Assembly (NCBI RefSeq): GCF_024055605.1
Contig: NZ_JAMXLX010000005.1
Coordinates: forward strand, 1 to 64,000
Direction: 5' to 3'
Source of the DNA: Ciceribacter sichuanensis
GTDB taxonomy: Bacteria; Pseudomonadota; Alphaproteobacteria; Rhizobiales; Rhizobiaceae
DNA: 64,000 nucleotides
Part shown: piece after piece, positions 27,820 through 36,878 of the stretch
Position numbering within the stretch: the first letter of the stretch is position 1
Layout of the letters: every line of letters begins with the position of its first letter
Translations under genes and position numbers: made by a program
Notes under the pieces: model-generated
Database searches by the model: none
What the model was told of the DNA's origin: nothing
What the model saw: the letters and a program-made list of their open reading frames with translations, nothing else

Positions 27820-30451
27820 CGATGATCCCCTTGATTTCTGCGCGGCAGGAACCGCAATTGGTGCCCGCGGAAAGTGCCTCGCCGACGGCTTCCACTGTCC
27901 GGCAACCGCCCTTTACCGCGGTAACGATCTGGTTCACGCCCACCGAGAAGCAGGAGCAGACGGTTGCGCCCGGATCGGGTCTGTCCGCCGCCGGCCGGCC
28001 GGCGATCACGGCAAAGCGCGTACGGGCATCCGAATGGCATTGCTGCAATTGCCCGACCGCCCACTGGCGGGAGACGGCAACCGGGGTTGTCGCGACGAAG
28101 AGAGCCAGCAGCAACCGCTCTTCGAGGAAATAGGCCAGCCTTGTAATGCCGGTGGCGCGGTCGCCGTATCCGATCAGTTCGGCTTTCGCGGGAAGCCTGA
28201 ACCGGGCGCGGCACCAGCCGTCCCAATCTTCGGCGGGCTGTTGCCATGCGAGTTCCGTGCGCCAGCCGCCGGGCGCGCGGGCAAGGGCGAAGTAGGGCAG
28301 ATCAAGCCCTTCCGGTCTGTTCGCGCTGATTGCGAACCCGTAGGCCGCTGCAGCAAAGCGCCTTGCCTGCACTGCGACATGTTTGGAGGCCGGCTGGCCG
28401 GAGACCGGGTCCGTCACCGGTGGCACCAGCGCATCGATACGGCCTTCCGCGGAGGTCTCCCCGGTCCAGTGCATCGGCACGAAAATCGAGCCCCGGGATT
28501 GCCGTCCGCTCAGCAGGGTGCGGACGATCACGCGGCTGCCCGTTTCGCTCGCCAACTCGACGAGATCCGCATCCCCTATGCCGAGGCCGCGCGCGTCGGC
28601 GGGGTGCATCTCCGCATAGGGTTCGGCGATATGGGCGGAGAGGCGGGCGCTCTTGCCGGTCCGCGTCATGGTGTGCCAGTGGTCGCGTACTCGGCCCGTG
28701 TTCAGCACCAGCGGAAAGTCGCTGCTCGTCCGCTGCGGCACATCGGGTGCAACGGGCACGAAGCGGGCCTTGCCGTCGGGATGAAAGAAGCGCCCCTCGG
28801 CGAAGAACCGCGTCGTCCGGGGGCCGGTGCCGGCGGGCTGGGGCCACTGGAATGGCGCGAGAGCGTCGAAGCCGGTCTCGTCGATTGCCGCATGCGCGCC
28901 GATGTCGAAGTCGCGGGCGCCGTCGTTTTCGAAGGCGGAAAGGGCGGCATGCTCGGCGAAGATCTCCGCCGCCGAACGGAAGGAAAAGGCCGCCTCAAAG
29001 CCCATGCGGCGGGCGACCTCGGCAATCTGCCACCAGTCCGGCCGGGCCTCGCCGGGGGCCGGCAGGAAGGGCCGCTGCCGGGAGATGCGGCGCTCGGAAT
29101 TCGTCACCGTGCCGGATTTTTCGCCCCAGCCGGTGGCGGGCAGCAGAACATGGGCCAGCCTCGCCGTGTCGGTCTCCTTCACGATGTCGGATACGACGAC
29201 GAAGGGACAGGCTTCAATGGCCGCCTTCACCCGGTCGGCGTCCGGCATGGAAACCACCGGGTTCGTCGACATGATCCACAGCGCCTTGATGCGGCCGTCA
29301 GCGACCGCCTCGAACATGTCGATTGCCTTCAGCCCCGGCTTGTCGGCAATGGTAGGCGCGTTCCAGAAGCGTTGCACGCGGTCGCGATGCTGAGGATTCT
29401 CAATGGCCATGTGGGCGGCAAGCATATTGGCGAGACCGCCGACCTCGCGGCCTCCCATGGCATTCGGCTGGCCGGTCAGCGAGAAAGGTCCCATGCCGGG
29501 CCGACCGATCCGGCCGGTCGCCAGATGGCAGTTGATGATGGCGTTGACCTTGTCCGTGCCGATCGAGGACTGGTTGACACCCTGGCTGTAGCAGGTAACG
29601 ACCTTCTCCGTCCGTTCGAAAAGGCCGAAGAACTGGCGCAGTTCGCTGGCGCCAAGGCCCGTGTTGTAGATCAGTCCGGCAAAGCTCAGGGCGCTTGCAG
29701 CGGCGAAGGCGTCCGCGAAACCTGTCGTATGGGCGGCAAGGTAATTCTCGTCGATCGCCGTGCTCTTCGCCAGATGGGCGAGCAGGCCGTTGAAGAGCGC
29801 CACGTCGCCGTCGGGGCGAATGGAAAGATGCAGATCGGCGATGTCGGAGGTTGCCGTGCGGCGCGGGTCGATGACGACGACCTTCATGCCGGGTCGGGCT
29901 GCCTTGGCGGCGGCAAGCCGCTGGTAGAGCACCGGGTGGCACCAGCCCATGTTGGAGCCGACCAGCACGACGAGATCGGCGAGTTCCAGATCCTCATAGG
30001 TTCCAGGCACCGTGTCGGCCCCGAAGGCCCTGCGGTGGCCGGCCACCGACGAGGCCATGCAGAGCCTGGAATTGGTGTCGATGTTGGCCGAGCCGATGAA
30101 GCCCTTCATCAGCTTGTTGGCGACGTAGTAGTCTTCGGTGAGCAACTGACCGGAGACATAGAAGGCGACGGCATCCGGGCCATGTGTGGCGATGGTCTGC
30201 GCGAAGGTGCGGGCCACCATGTCGAGGGCCTTGTCCCAGGTGGTGCGCTCGCCCGTGATTTCCGGGTAAAGCGCGCGCCCCTCCAGATCGAGTGTTTCGG
30301 CGAGCGCCGATCCCTTGGAACACAAGCGGCCGAAATTGGCCGGGTGATCCGGATCGCCTTTCACAGAGACGGCGCCTTCGTCGCTGACGGTTGCGATTAC
30401 CCCGCAGCCGACGCCGCAATAGGGACAGGTGGTTCTCGTTTCAGTGGACAT
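27791..30451 (-). CDS. nasA: Assimilatory nitrate reductase, molybdopterin catalytic subunit
   Basis: An 886-residue cytoplasmic molybdoenzyme reducing nitrate to nitrite. The N-terminal [4Fe-4S] cysteines are C9, C12, C16 and C44 (CPYCGVGC, LCSKGSA). Mo-bis-MGD binding regions include SANIDTNSRLCMASS, VLVGSNMGWCHPV and the C-terminal LVLNTGRVRDHWHTMTRTGKS. An extra C-terminal BFD-like [2Fe-2S] domain is present (VCSCFSVGVNQI then GTNCGSCRAEI). There is no Tat signal, as expected for the assimilatory enzyme. It follows nirD and precedes cysG. Confidence 0.96.
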   Translation of the reverse strand: MSTETRTTCPYCGVGCGVIATVSDEGAVSVKGDPDHPANFGRLCSKGSALAETLDLEGRALYPEITGERTTWDKALDMVARTFAQTIATHGPDAVAFYVSGQLLTEDYYVANKLMKGFIGSANIDTNSRLCMASSVAGHRRAFGADTVPGTYEDLELADLVVLVGSNMGWCHPVLYQRLAAAKAARPGMKVVVIDPRRTATSDIADLHLSIRPDGDVALFNGLLAHLAKSTAIDENYLAAHTTGFADAFAAASALSFAGLIYNTGLGASELRQFFGLFERTEKVVTCYSQGVNQSSIGTDKVNAIINCHLATGRIGRPGMGPFSLTGQPNAMGGREVGGLANMLAAHMAIENPQHRDRVQRFWNAPTIADKPGLKAIDMFEAVADGRIKALWIMSTNPVVSMPDADRVKAAIEACPFVVVSDIVKETDTARLAHVLLPATGWGEKSGTVTNSERRISRQRPFLPAPGEARPDWWQIAEVARRMGFEAAFSFRSAAEIFAEHAALSAFENDGARDFDIGAHAAIDETGFDALAPFQWPQPAGTGPRTTRFFAEGRFFHPDGKARFVPVAPDVPQRTSSDFPLVLNTGRVRDHWHTMTRTGKSARLSAHIAEPYAEMHPADARGLGIGDADLVELASETGSRVIVRTLLSGRQSRGSIFVPMHWTGETSAEGRIDALVPPVTDPVSGQPASKHVAVQARRFAAAAYGFAISANRPEGLDLPYFALARAPGGWRTELAWQQPAEDWDGWCRARFRLPAKAELIGYGDRATGITRLAYFLEERLLLALFVATTPVAVSRQWAVGQLQQCHSDARTRFAVIAGRPAADRPDPGATVCSCFSVGVNQIVTAVKGGCRTVEAVGEALSAGTNCGSCRAEIKGIIDACHAAAAE

Positions 30452-30489
30452 GAAACCTCCCGAATGCGTCGGCCGCGAGCCTCATTTCG

Positions 30490-30819
30490 TCACTCCGCCG
30501 CCTGAAGCAGGCTTTCGAGCATGATCGATAGGTGTCCATCCTCGTTGCGCAACGAAATGGTCCTGACCTCTCCCTCGTCGGCGCCGAGTGCCTTGCCGCT
30601 TTCCAGCGAGATCACCCAGTTATGCAGCGGGCAGGTCACGGCCCTGCCGTGGACGATACCCTGCGAGAGCGGACCTCCCTTGTGGGGGCAATGATCCTCG
30701 ATGGCGAAAACCTCGTTTTCGGCCGTGCGGAAGACGGCGATCTTGCCTTCCGGCGTCTTCACGCAGCGAGCGCCGCGGAGCGGAATGTCGTCGATATGGC
30801 CGATGGATATCCAGTTCAT
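30490..30819 (-). CDS. nirD: Nitrite reductase (NADH) small subunit
   Basis: A 109-residue Rieske-fold subunit of assimilatory nitrite reductase. The [2Fe-2S] ligands are C44-x-H46 (DHCPHKGGPLS) and C63-x2-H66 (VTCPLHNW), so unlike E. coli NirD the Rieske cluster motif is complete. It works with NirB, encoded upstream. The gap to nirB holds two palindromic repeats. Confidence 0.93.
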   Translation of the reverse strand: MNWISIGHIDDIPLRGARCVKTPEGKIAVFRTAENEVFAIEDHCPHKGGPLSQGIVHGRAVTCPLHNWVISLESGKALGADEGEVRTISLRNEDGHLSIMLESLLQAAE

Positions 30820-30842
30820 GGGTGTACTCCTTCTGGGTGTTT

Positions 30843-30954
30843 AAGCCCCTCCCCAACCCCTCCCCGCAAGGGTGAGGGGCTTGCCGGTCCCACCTGCGCC
30901 TCCCGATTGTCGCAACAGGTGACTGCAAGTGGTCTCCCCCTTGTGTGGGGGAGA
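30843..30954. repeat. Two rhizobial palindromic repeats between nirB and nirD
   Basis: The first has 9-bp arms AAGCCCCTC (30843-30851) and GAGGGGCTT (30874-30882). The second has 8-bp arms TCTCCCCC (30933-30940) and GGGGGAGA (30947-30954), and is followed by ATGGCCGGCAGGCC. Both look like the common GC-rich palindromic units spread through rhizobial intergenic DNA. In the transcript they would form stable stems between the nitrite reductase subunits. Confidence 0.7.
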
Positions 30955-30982
30955 TGGCCGGCAGGCCAGAGGGGCGTTTCCT

Positions 30983-33430
30983 CTATTCCGCCGCCTGACT
31001 GAACCCGACCGTCGCCATGGGCTTGAACTCGTGCTTGTCCTTGCCGGAAACGCGCTCCGACCACGGGTCGACCTGGGCGAATTTTTGCGAGAAGACGAAG
31101 CGGTCGAAATAGGCCCGGCGCTTGTCGTGATCCTCCATGATCTGGCGGCGGATCTCGTCGGTGCCGATGCGTTTTGCCCATTTGTAGATGCGCTCGAGAT
31201 AGCGGGCCTGCTCGCGATACATCTGGGTCAGCGCCACGATATGTTCGAGCGCCTCGTCCTCGCTCTTCACGAGGCCGAGCACCTCCGTGCCCTTGATGTC
31301 GAGGCCCGCGGCACCGGCGAAGTGGATCTCGAAGCCGCTATCGACGCAGATGACACCGATGTCCTTGCAGGTCGCTTCCGCGCAGTTGCGCGGGCAGCCG
31401 GAGACGGCGAGCTTCAACTTGGCCGGCGTCCACGAACCCCACATGAACTTCTCGATGCGGATGCCGAGGCCGGTCGAATCCTGCGTGCCGAAGCGACACC
31501 ATTGCTCGCCGACGCAGGTCTTCACCGTGCGAAGGCCCTTGGCGTAGGCCTGGCCTGAGATGAAGCCGGCCTTGCCGAGATCGGCCCACACCGCCGGCAG
31601 GTCTTCCTTGTGGATGCCGAGCAGGTCGATGCGCTGGCCGCCGGTGACCTTGACCATGGGGATGTCGAATTTGTCGACCACATCGGCGATGGCGCGCAGT
31701 TCCGAGGAACTGGTGACGCCGCCCCACATGCGCGGCACGACGGAGTAGGTGCCGTCCTTCTGGATGTTGGCGTGCACGCGCTCGTTGATGAAACGCGACT
31801 GGTAGTCGTCGGCATATTCGTCCGGCCAGTCGCAGACGAGGTAATAGTTCAGAGCCGGCCGGCATTTGGCGCAGCCGCAGGAGGTCTTCCATTCCAGTTC
31901 CTGCATCACGGCCGGAATGGTCTTCAGACCTTTCGCCTTGATGAGGCGGCGCACGTCGTCATGGCCAAGTTCGGTGCAGGTGCACATGGGCGTGACTGCG
32001 GCCGGATTATAGGCGTCGCCCAGCGTCAGTGACATCAGCTGCTCGACAAGGCCGGTGCAGTTGCCGCAGGAGGCGGATGCCTTGGTATGCGCCCTGACAC
32101 CGTCCAGCGTCGTCAGTCCCTTGCCGGTGATGGTGGAAACGATCTTGCCCTTGCAGACGCCGTTGCAGCCGCAGATTTCCGCATCATCCGGCAAGGCTGC
32201 AACGGCCGCCATAGGGTCCAGCGCGGCACCCCCCTGGTAGGCCTGACCGAAGATCAGCGTCTCGCGCATCTCGGAAATGTCGGTGCCCTTCTTCATCAGG
32301 TCGAAGAACCAGGAACCGTCCGCCGTCTCGCCGTAGAGCACGGCACCGATGATGCGGTTTTCCTTGAGGACGAGGCGCTTGTAGACGCCCGCGGCGGCAT
32401 CGCGCAGCACGATTTCCTGCCGGTCCGGAGCCTCGGCGAAATCGCCTGCCGAAAACAGGTTGATGCCGGTGACCTTGAGCTTCGTGTTGGTGACGGAGCC
32501 GTGATATTCGGCACTGCCGCCCGTCAGCCGGTCGGCCAGCACCTTTGCGCTTTCATAGAGCGGGGCGACGAGCCCGTAGCAGATACCGCGATGCTCGGCG
32601 CATTCGCCGAGCGCGAAGATCGAGGCATCCGAGGTCATCATGCCGTCGTCGACGACGATGCCCCTGTTGACGGCAAGGCCGGCGTCCTTGGCAAGCTGCG
32701 AAGCCGGACGAATGCCGACGGCCATGACGACCATGTCGCCATCGATAACGCGACCGTCCTCCAGCTCGATGCCCTCGACCTTGTCGGCGCCGAGGATCTG
32801 CTTGGTATTGGCCTTGGTGATGATGTCGATGCCGCGTTCGTTGAGCGCCTTTTCCAGGAGGTAGGCCGCGGCGGGATCGAGCTGGCGCTCCATGATGGTT
32901 GGCATCAGGTGGATAACGGTGACATCCATGCCCTGCCGTTTCAGGCCGTAGGCTGCCTCAAGTCCCAGCAGGCCGGCGCCGATGACGATGGCGCGCCCCT
33001 TGCCCTCGGCGATCTTCAGCATGTTTTCGACGTCGTCGAGATCGCGGTATGGCAGCACGCCCGGCAGTTGATGTCCGGGAACCGGGATGATGAAGGGCAG
33101 CGAACCCGTGGCGATTACCAGCTTGTCGTAAGCCGCCGTGATGCCATTCGCCGAGGTGACGGTCTTTGCATGGCGGTCGATCCCGGTGACTTTCGCGCCC
33201 TTGTGCAGCGTCACGTTATGGGCGGCGTACCAGTCGTCGTTATGGATGACGATGTTCTCATAGCTCTTCTCGCCGGAAAGCACCGGAGAGAGCATGATGC
33301 GGTCGTAATTGACGCGCGGCTCGGCGTTGAAGATCGTGACTTCGTAGAGGCCCGGCGCTTTTTCGAAGAGCTCTTCCAGCATCCGGCCGGGGGCCATGCC
33401 GTTGCCGATGATGACGAGTTTTTCCGCCAT
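30983..33430 (-). CDS. nirB: Nitrite reductase (NADH) large subunit
   Basis: An 815-residue flavo-siroheme enzyme reducing nitrite to ammonia in the cytoplasm. The N-terminal FAD/NAD part begins KLVIIGNGMAPGRMLEEL and includes VIGAGLLGLEAAYGL. A BFD [2Fe-2S] region follows (ICGCNGVCKGKIV with ASCGNCTGLVEQL). The C-terminal half carries the siroheme/[4Fe-4S] cysteines (TCVGEQWCRFG and SGCPRNCAEATCKD). I prefer the ATG at 33430, which lies 8 bases after GGAG; an ATG at 33436 overlaps the nrtC stop and is 2 bases from that site. Translation is probably coupled to nrtC. Confidence 0.95.
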   Translation of the reverse strand: MAEKLVIIGNGMAPGRMLEELFEKAPGLYEVTIFNAEPRVNYDRIMLSPVLSGEKSYENIVIHNDDWYAAHNVTLHKGAKVTGIDRHAKTVTSANGITAAYDKLVIATGSLPFIIPVPGHQLPGVLPYRDLDDVENMLKIAEGKGRAIVIGAGLLGLEAAYGLKRQGMDVTVIHLMPTIMERQLDPAAAYLLEKALNERGIDIITKANTKQILGADKVEGIELEDGRVIDGDMVVMAVGIRPASQLAKDAGLAVNRGIVVDDGMMTSDASIFALGECAEHRGICYGLVAPLYESAKVLADRLTGGSAEYHGSVTNTKLKVTGINLFSAGDFAEAPDRQEIVLRDAAAGVYKRLVLKENRIIGAVLYGETADGSWFFDLMKKGTDISEMRETLIFGQAYQGGAALDPMAAVAALPDDAEICGCNGVCKGKIVSTITGKGLTTLDGVRAHTKASASCGNCTGLVEQLMSLTLGDAYNPAAVTPMCTCTELGHDDVRRLIKAKGLKTIPAVMQELEWKTSCGCAKCRPALNYYLVCDWPDEYADDYQSRFINERVHANIQKDGTYSVVPRMWGGVTSSSELRAIADVVDKFDIPMVKVTGGQRIDLLGIHKEDLPAVWADLGKAGFISGQAYAKGLRTVKTCVGEQWCRFGTQDSTGLGIRIEKFMWGSWTPAKLKLAVSGCPRNCAEATCKDIGVICVDSGFEIHFAGAAGLDIKGTEVLGLVKSEDEALEHIVALTQMYREQARYLERIYKWAKRIGTDEIRRQIMEDHDKRRAYFDRFVFSQKFAQVDPWSERVSGKDKHEFKPMATVGFSQAAE

Positions 33431-33435
33431 AGTCA

Positions 33436-34233
33436 TTACTCCGCGGCTTCTACGAAGCGGTGACGTTCGTAGAGGAACTTCAGCACGGCTTCGCGGCTTT
33501 TGAGGTAGGTGCGGTCTGAGGCGAGCGCGATGCGGTCGCGCGGGCGCGGGATCGGGACTTCCAGAACTTCGCCGATGCGTGCAGCGGGACCGTTGGTCAT
33601 CATGACGATCCGGTCGGAGAGCAGGACGGCCTCGTCCACGTCATGGGTAATCATGATCATGGTGTTGCCGAGCCTCGCGTGGATCTCCATCACTGCGTCC
33701 TGAAGGTGCGCGCGGGTGAGCGCGTCGAGCGCGCCGAAGGGCTCGTCGAGCAAGAGGATCTTCGGTTCCATGGCAAGCGCCCGGGCAATGCCGACGCGCT
33801 GCTTCATGCCGCCGGAGATTTCGGAAGGGCGCTTGTCCCTAGCATGGGCCATCTGCACGAGGTCGAGATTGCGCATCACCCATTCGTGCTTTTCGGCTTT
33901 GCTCTTCCGGCCGGCGAAGACCTTGGACACAGCGAGGTTGACGTTTTCGTAGACGGAAAGCCAGGGCAGCAGCGAGTGGTTTTGGAAGACCACGGCGCGT
34001 TCGGGGCCGGGCTCGTTCACCTCGGCGTTTTCGAGCAGCACGGCGCCGCTCGAAACGCGGGTCAGGCCGGCGATCAGGTTCAAAAGCGTGGACTTGCCGC
34101 AGCCGGAATGGCCGATGATCGAAACGAACTCGCCCTTGTCGATGGTCAGCGTGACGTCTTTCAGCACTTCGGTCTTCGTGCCGCCGCGTTCGAAGCTTTT
34201 GTCGATATGGTCGATCTTGAGATAGGCGTTCAT
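33436..34233 (-). CDS. nrtC: Nitrate ABC transporter ATP-binding protein
   Basis: A 265-residue ATPase of the NrtC/NrtD type. Walker A is GHSGCGKST, Q-loop VFQNHSLLPW, signature ISGGMKQRVGIARAL, Walker B ILLLDEPFGALD, then the H-loop MITHDVDEA. It lacks the C-terminal NrtA-like regulatory domain found in cyanobacterial NrtC, so it is the short type usual in proteobacteria. The ATG at 34233 follows a GAGGAGA ribosome binding site. Confidence 0.93.
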   Translation of the reverse strand: MNAYLKIDHIDKSFERGGTKTEVLKDVTLTIDKGEFVSIIGHSGCGKSTLLNLIAGLTRVSSGAVLLENAEVNEPGPERAVVFQNHSLLPWLSVYENVNLAVSKVFAGRKSKAEKHEWVMRNLDLVQMAHARDKRPSEISGGMKQRVGIARALAMEPKILLLDEPFGALDALTRAHLQDAVMEIHARLGNTMIMITHDVDEAVLLSDRIVMMTNGPAARIGEVLEVPIPRPRDRIALASDRTYLKSREAVLKFLYERHRFVEAAE

Positions 34234-34246
34234 GGGTGTCGTCTCC

Positions 34247-35143
34247 TCAGTTGGCGGCCGTGCCGCGGGTGACGACGCTGCCAAGGAGGGCGACCAGCTT
34301 GTCGAGGACGAAGCCGGTCACGCCGATATAGGCGAGCGCCACGATGATGTCGGAGAGCCGGGACGAGTTCCACGCATCCCAGATGAAGAAGCCGATGCCG
34401 ACGCCGCCGGTCAGCATTTCTGCGGCGACGATGGCGAGCCAGGACAGACCGACGCCGATCCGCAGACCGGTGAAGATGTAGGGAGCCGCCGCCGGGATCA
34501 TGATGCGGATGAAGAATTCGAGCGGGTTGAGGCGCAGCACGCGGGCGATGTTGCGATAGTCGTCCGGGATATTGCGGACACCAACGGCGGTGTTGATGAT
34601 GACGGGCCAGATCGAGGTGATGAAGATCACGAAAATCGCTGACGGGTTCGAATTCTGGAAGGCTGCAAGCGACAGCGGCAACCAGGCGAGCGGCGGCACG
34701 GTGCGCAGAATCTGGAAGATCGGATCGAGGCCGCGCATTGCCCAGACCGACTGGCCGACGATGGCGCCAAGCACGACGCCGGCGACTGCCGCGAGGCCGA
34801 AGCCGATCGCCACGCGCTGCAACGAGACCAGCACGCGCCAGGCAAGGCCAATGTCCTGCGAACCGTAATCGAAGAAGGGATAGGCGATCAGGTCGAAGCT
34901 GTCGGCCCAGACCTGGCTCGGCGGCGGCAGCGTCGCGCCCGGATGGGAACAGGTGACCTGCCAGATGCCGAGCAGGACCAGCAGGACGACGAGCGGCGGC
35001 AGGACATTGCGCAGCATCGTCATGCCGATGCGCTTCAGGTCAAGCTTCGCGGCGGGGCGTCGTGCCATCTGTACGACGGTGCCGCTGGTGGTCGCGGGAA
35101 TGGCCGTCGTGGAAGTGTCAGTCTTGAGGGCGGTTACTGTCAT
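34247..35143 (-). CDS. nrtB: Nitrate ABC transporter permease
   Basis: A 298-residue inner-membrane permease with a cytoplasmic N-terminus of about 45 residues and six helices (LPPLVVLLVLLGIW first). The cytoplasmic coupling loop is IARVLRLNPLEFFIRIMIPAAAPYIF. It is flanked by the ATPase and the binding protein and lies 13 bases upstream of nrtC. High-affinity nitrate/nitrite import is the expected role. Confidence 0.93.
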   Translation of the reverse strand: MTVTALKTDTSTTAIPATTSGTVVQMARRPAAKLDLKRIGMTMLRNVLPPLVVLLVLLGIWQVTCSHPGATLPPPSQVWADSFDLIAYPFFDYGSQDIGLAWRVLVSLQRVAIGFGLAAVAGVVLGAIVGQSVWAMRGLDPIFQILRTVPPLAWLPLSLAAFQNSNPSAIFVIFITSIWPVIINTAVGVRNIPDDYRNIARVLRLNPLEFFIRIMIPAAAPYIFTGLRIGVGLSWLAIVAAEMLTGGVGIGFFIWDAWNSSRLSDIIVALAYIGVTGFVLDKLVALLGSVVTRGTAAN

Positions 35144-35184
35144 GGTTCGGTCCTCTTCTGGACGGTGTCGGTCGTATCGATGAA

Positions 35185-35219
35185 ACCCCTCCCCGACCCC
35201 TCGTCGGACGGGGAGGGGT
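35185..35219. repeat. GC-rich palindromic repeat between nrtA and nrtB
   Basis: Perfect 11-bp arms ACCCCTCCCCG (35185-35195) and CGGGGAGGGGT (35209-35219) enclose 13 bases. The unit resembles the one at 30843-30882. In the nrt transcript it would form a strong stem just after nrtA, which may help produce more binding protein than permease. Confidence 0.65.
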
Positions 35220-35225
35220 AAACCC

Positions 35226-36524
35226 TCAGGCTCCTGCCTTGATCGTCAGGCTTTCGAGATAGGCCTTGGGGTTTTCCGGATCGAAGACCTTGCCGTCGAA
35301 GAAGGTCTCCGGACCGCGCGAGGTCGAAGCGGGAATATCGGCCTCGGCAACGCCGAGATCCTTTGCGGCGGAACGCCAGATGTCCTCGCGGTTCACCTTG
35401 TCGATCAGCGCTTTGGTGTCCGTGTCGGGCGCGAACTTGCCCCAGCGGATGTTCTCGGTGAGGAACCACAGGTCATGGCTCTTGAACGGGTAGGAGGCAT
35501 GGTCCTTCCAGAACTTCATTTCGAGGCCGGTGTTTTCCGCGACGCGGCCATTGCCGTAGTTGATGTTGCCCTTGAGGCGACCGAGCACATCCTTCGGCGG
35601 CACGTTGAACCACTGGCGCTTGCCGAGGATCGTCGCCATCTCCTCCTTGTTGTCCATGCTGTCGGCCCATATCTGGGCTTCCATCACCGCCATCATCAGG
35701 GCCTTGGCGGCGTTGGGGTTCTTCTCGATCCATTCTGAGCGCATCGAGAATGCTTTCTCCGGATGGCCCTTCCACAGTTCGCCGGTGGTACAGGCGGTAA
35801 AGCCGATACCCTGATTGACGAGCTGCTCGTTCCACGGCTCGCCGACACAGAAGGCATCCATGTTGCTGACCTTCATGTTGGCGACCATCTGCGGCGGCGG
35901 AACGACGATGGTGGAGACGTCCTTGTCCGGATCGATGCCGCCGGCGGCGAGCCAGTAGCGGAGCCAGAGGTCATGGGTGCCGCCGGGGAAGGTCATGGCC
36001 ACCTTGATTTCCTTGCCTTCGGCCTTCTTCGCGGCGAAGATCTCCTTGAGCTTGGAGGAATCCAGGCCGACGCCGGTTTCCGCATATTCGCTGGCGACCG
36101 AGATGCCCTGGCTGTCGAGGTTCAGGCGGGCGAGGATCGACATGGGCACCGGAACGTTGTTCTGGATGACCTTGCCGGTTTCCATGAGATAGGGCATCGG
36201 GGTGAGGATATGCGCGCCGTCGATGCCGTTTGCTGCGCCGCCGAGTACGAGGTTATCGCGGGTGGCGCCCCAGGATGCCTGCTTCGCCACCTCGACATCC
36301 GGCAGGCCATGCTTTTCGAAGAGGCCCTTCTCCTTGGCGATGATCAGGGGAGCGGCGTCGGTGAGCGCGATGAAGCCGAGCTTGGCGCCCGTGACTTCGG
36401 GGGCTGCGGTCGCGGCGAAGGCGCCGGACGGGAAGGCGGTGCGCACGGCGCTGATGAGTGCGGCGGCGGCGGTGGTCTTCAGAATGGTACGGCGGCTGAT
36501 GCTTGATCCTGTGGTCTTCGTCAT
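35226..36524 (-). CDS. nrtA: Nitrate ABC transporter substrate-binding protein
   Basis: A 432-residue periplasmic nitrate receptor. The N-terminus carries a twin-arginine signal (SISRRTILKTTAAAALI), with cleavage near AFAAT. The mature protein has the NrtA/CmpA fold: KLGFIALTDAAPLIIAKEKGLF, LTPMPYLMETGK, MTFPGGTHDLWLRYWLAAGGIDP and NMDAFCVGEPWNEQLV. The ribosome binding site is AAGGGGA. It is the first gene of the structural operon, behind the sigma-54 promoter and leader described separately. Confidence 0.95.
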   Translation of the reverse strand: MTKTTGSSISRRTILKTTAAAALISAVRTAFPSGAFAATAAPEVTGAKLGFIALTDAAPLIIAKEKGLFEKHGLPDVEVAKQASWGATRDNLVLGGAANGIDGAHILTPMPYLMETGKVIQNNVPVPMSILARLNLDSQGISVASEYAETGVGLDSSKLKEIFAAKKAEGKEIKVAMTFPGGTHDLWLRYWLAAGGIDPDKDVSTIVVPPPQMVANMKVSNMDAFCVGEPWNEQLVNQGIGFTACTTGELWKGHPEKAFSMRSEWIEKNPNAAKALMMAVMEAQIWADSMDNKEEMATILGKRQWFNVPPKDVLGRLKGNINYGNGRVAENTGLEMKFWKDHASYPFKSHDLWFLTENIRWGKFAPDTDTKALIDKVNREDIWRSAAKDLGVAEADIPASTSRGPETFFDGKVFDPENPKAYLESLTIKAGA

Positions 36525-36692
36525 GGCTGTCCCCTTGCAGTTGGCGGAAATCCGGAAACAAAAAAACGCCGCATGGGATCTGCGCCTTCAGGACCTGAAA
36601 AGCCTGGGCAGCAAAAACCTTGCGACGTCGATGTCTGATGGTTGTGCGCTCTGTCAGCGCTCATCTGCTTTCCGGTCGCCGTTGACCGGTGC
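36525..36692 (-). ncRNA. nrtA leader RNA, candidate NasT (ANTAR) antitermination element
   Basis: On the minus strand the leader begins near 36692. A perfect hairpin lies at 36672-36689: stem CCGGTC/GACCGG with a six-base loop AACGGC, having A at position 1 and G at position 4, the pattern reported for ANTAR-binding hexaloops. A second stem (GCGCT/AGCGC, 5-base loop GACAG) follows at about 36647-36661. Further down, a short CGCA/TGCG stem (36570-36584) is followed after 3 bases by seven Ts, a possible intrinsic terminator. The second hairpin does not fit the hexaloop rule, so the dual motif is only half satisfied. Confidence 0.6.
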
Positions 36693-36703
36693 AAAAATTA
36701 GAA

Positions 36704-36719
36704 AGCAAGCACCGTGCCA
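36704..36719 (-). promoter_or_regulatory. Sigma-54 promoter of the nrtA operon
   Basis: On the minus strand the sequence TGGCACGGTGCTTGCT matches the -24/-12 consensus TGGCACG-N4-TTGCW exactly. Transcription would start near 36692, placing the hexaloop hairpin at the very 5' end of the leader. Nitrogen control through NtrC is therefore likely; I see only a possible GGTGC half-site upstream. Confidence 0.75.
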
Positions 36720-36878
36720 GTTTTCGGCGATGCTAATTAAGATTATGAATTTTCGTTTGAATTTCGATTTTGGCTTGGTGCCTGCTTCTTTTGATCGAAA
36801 AACAGGCTTGCTTAAAGATTGTGCGAATGCGCTATTCCGGCGCTGAATTTCGCCAGCGCGTTGTGCACTGCGTTGCGA
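36720..36878 (-). promoter_or_regulatory. AT-rich upstream region of the nrt operon
   Basis: This stretch between the sigma-54 promoter and the nasS stop is notably AT-rich. It is where an NtrC enhancer and IHF-type bending sites would be expected. I cannot point to a full NtrC palindrome and see no gene in it. Confidence 0.35.

Noticed and set aside
27749-30505. A 918-codon open frame on the + strand opposite nasA
   Set aside because: It is exactly antisense to a well-conserved nitrate reductase in GC-rich DNA, has no recognisable domain, and its composition (Arg/Gly/Ala/His-rich) is that of a shadow frame.
30843-30954. Possible CRISPR or rho-independent terminator cluster between nirB and nirD
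   Set aside because: There are only two unlike palindromes, no regular repeat-spacer pattern and no T-run; they fit rhizobial intergenic repeats.
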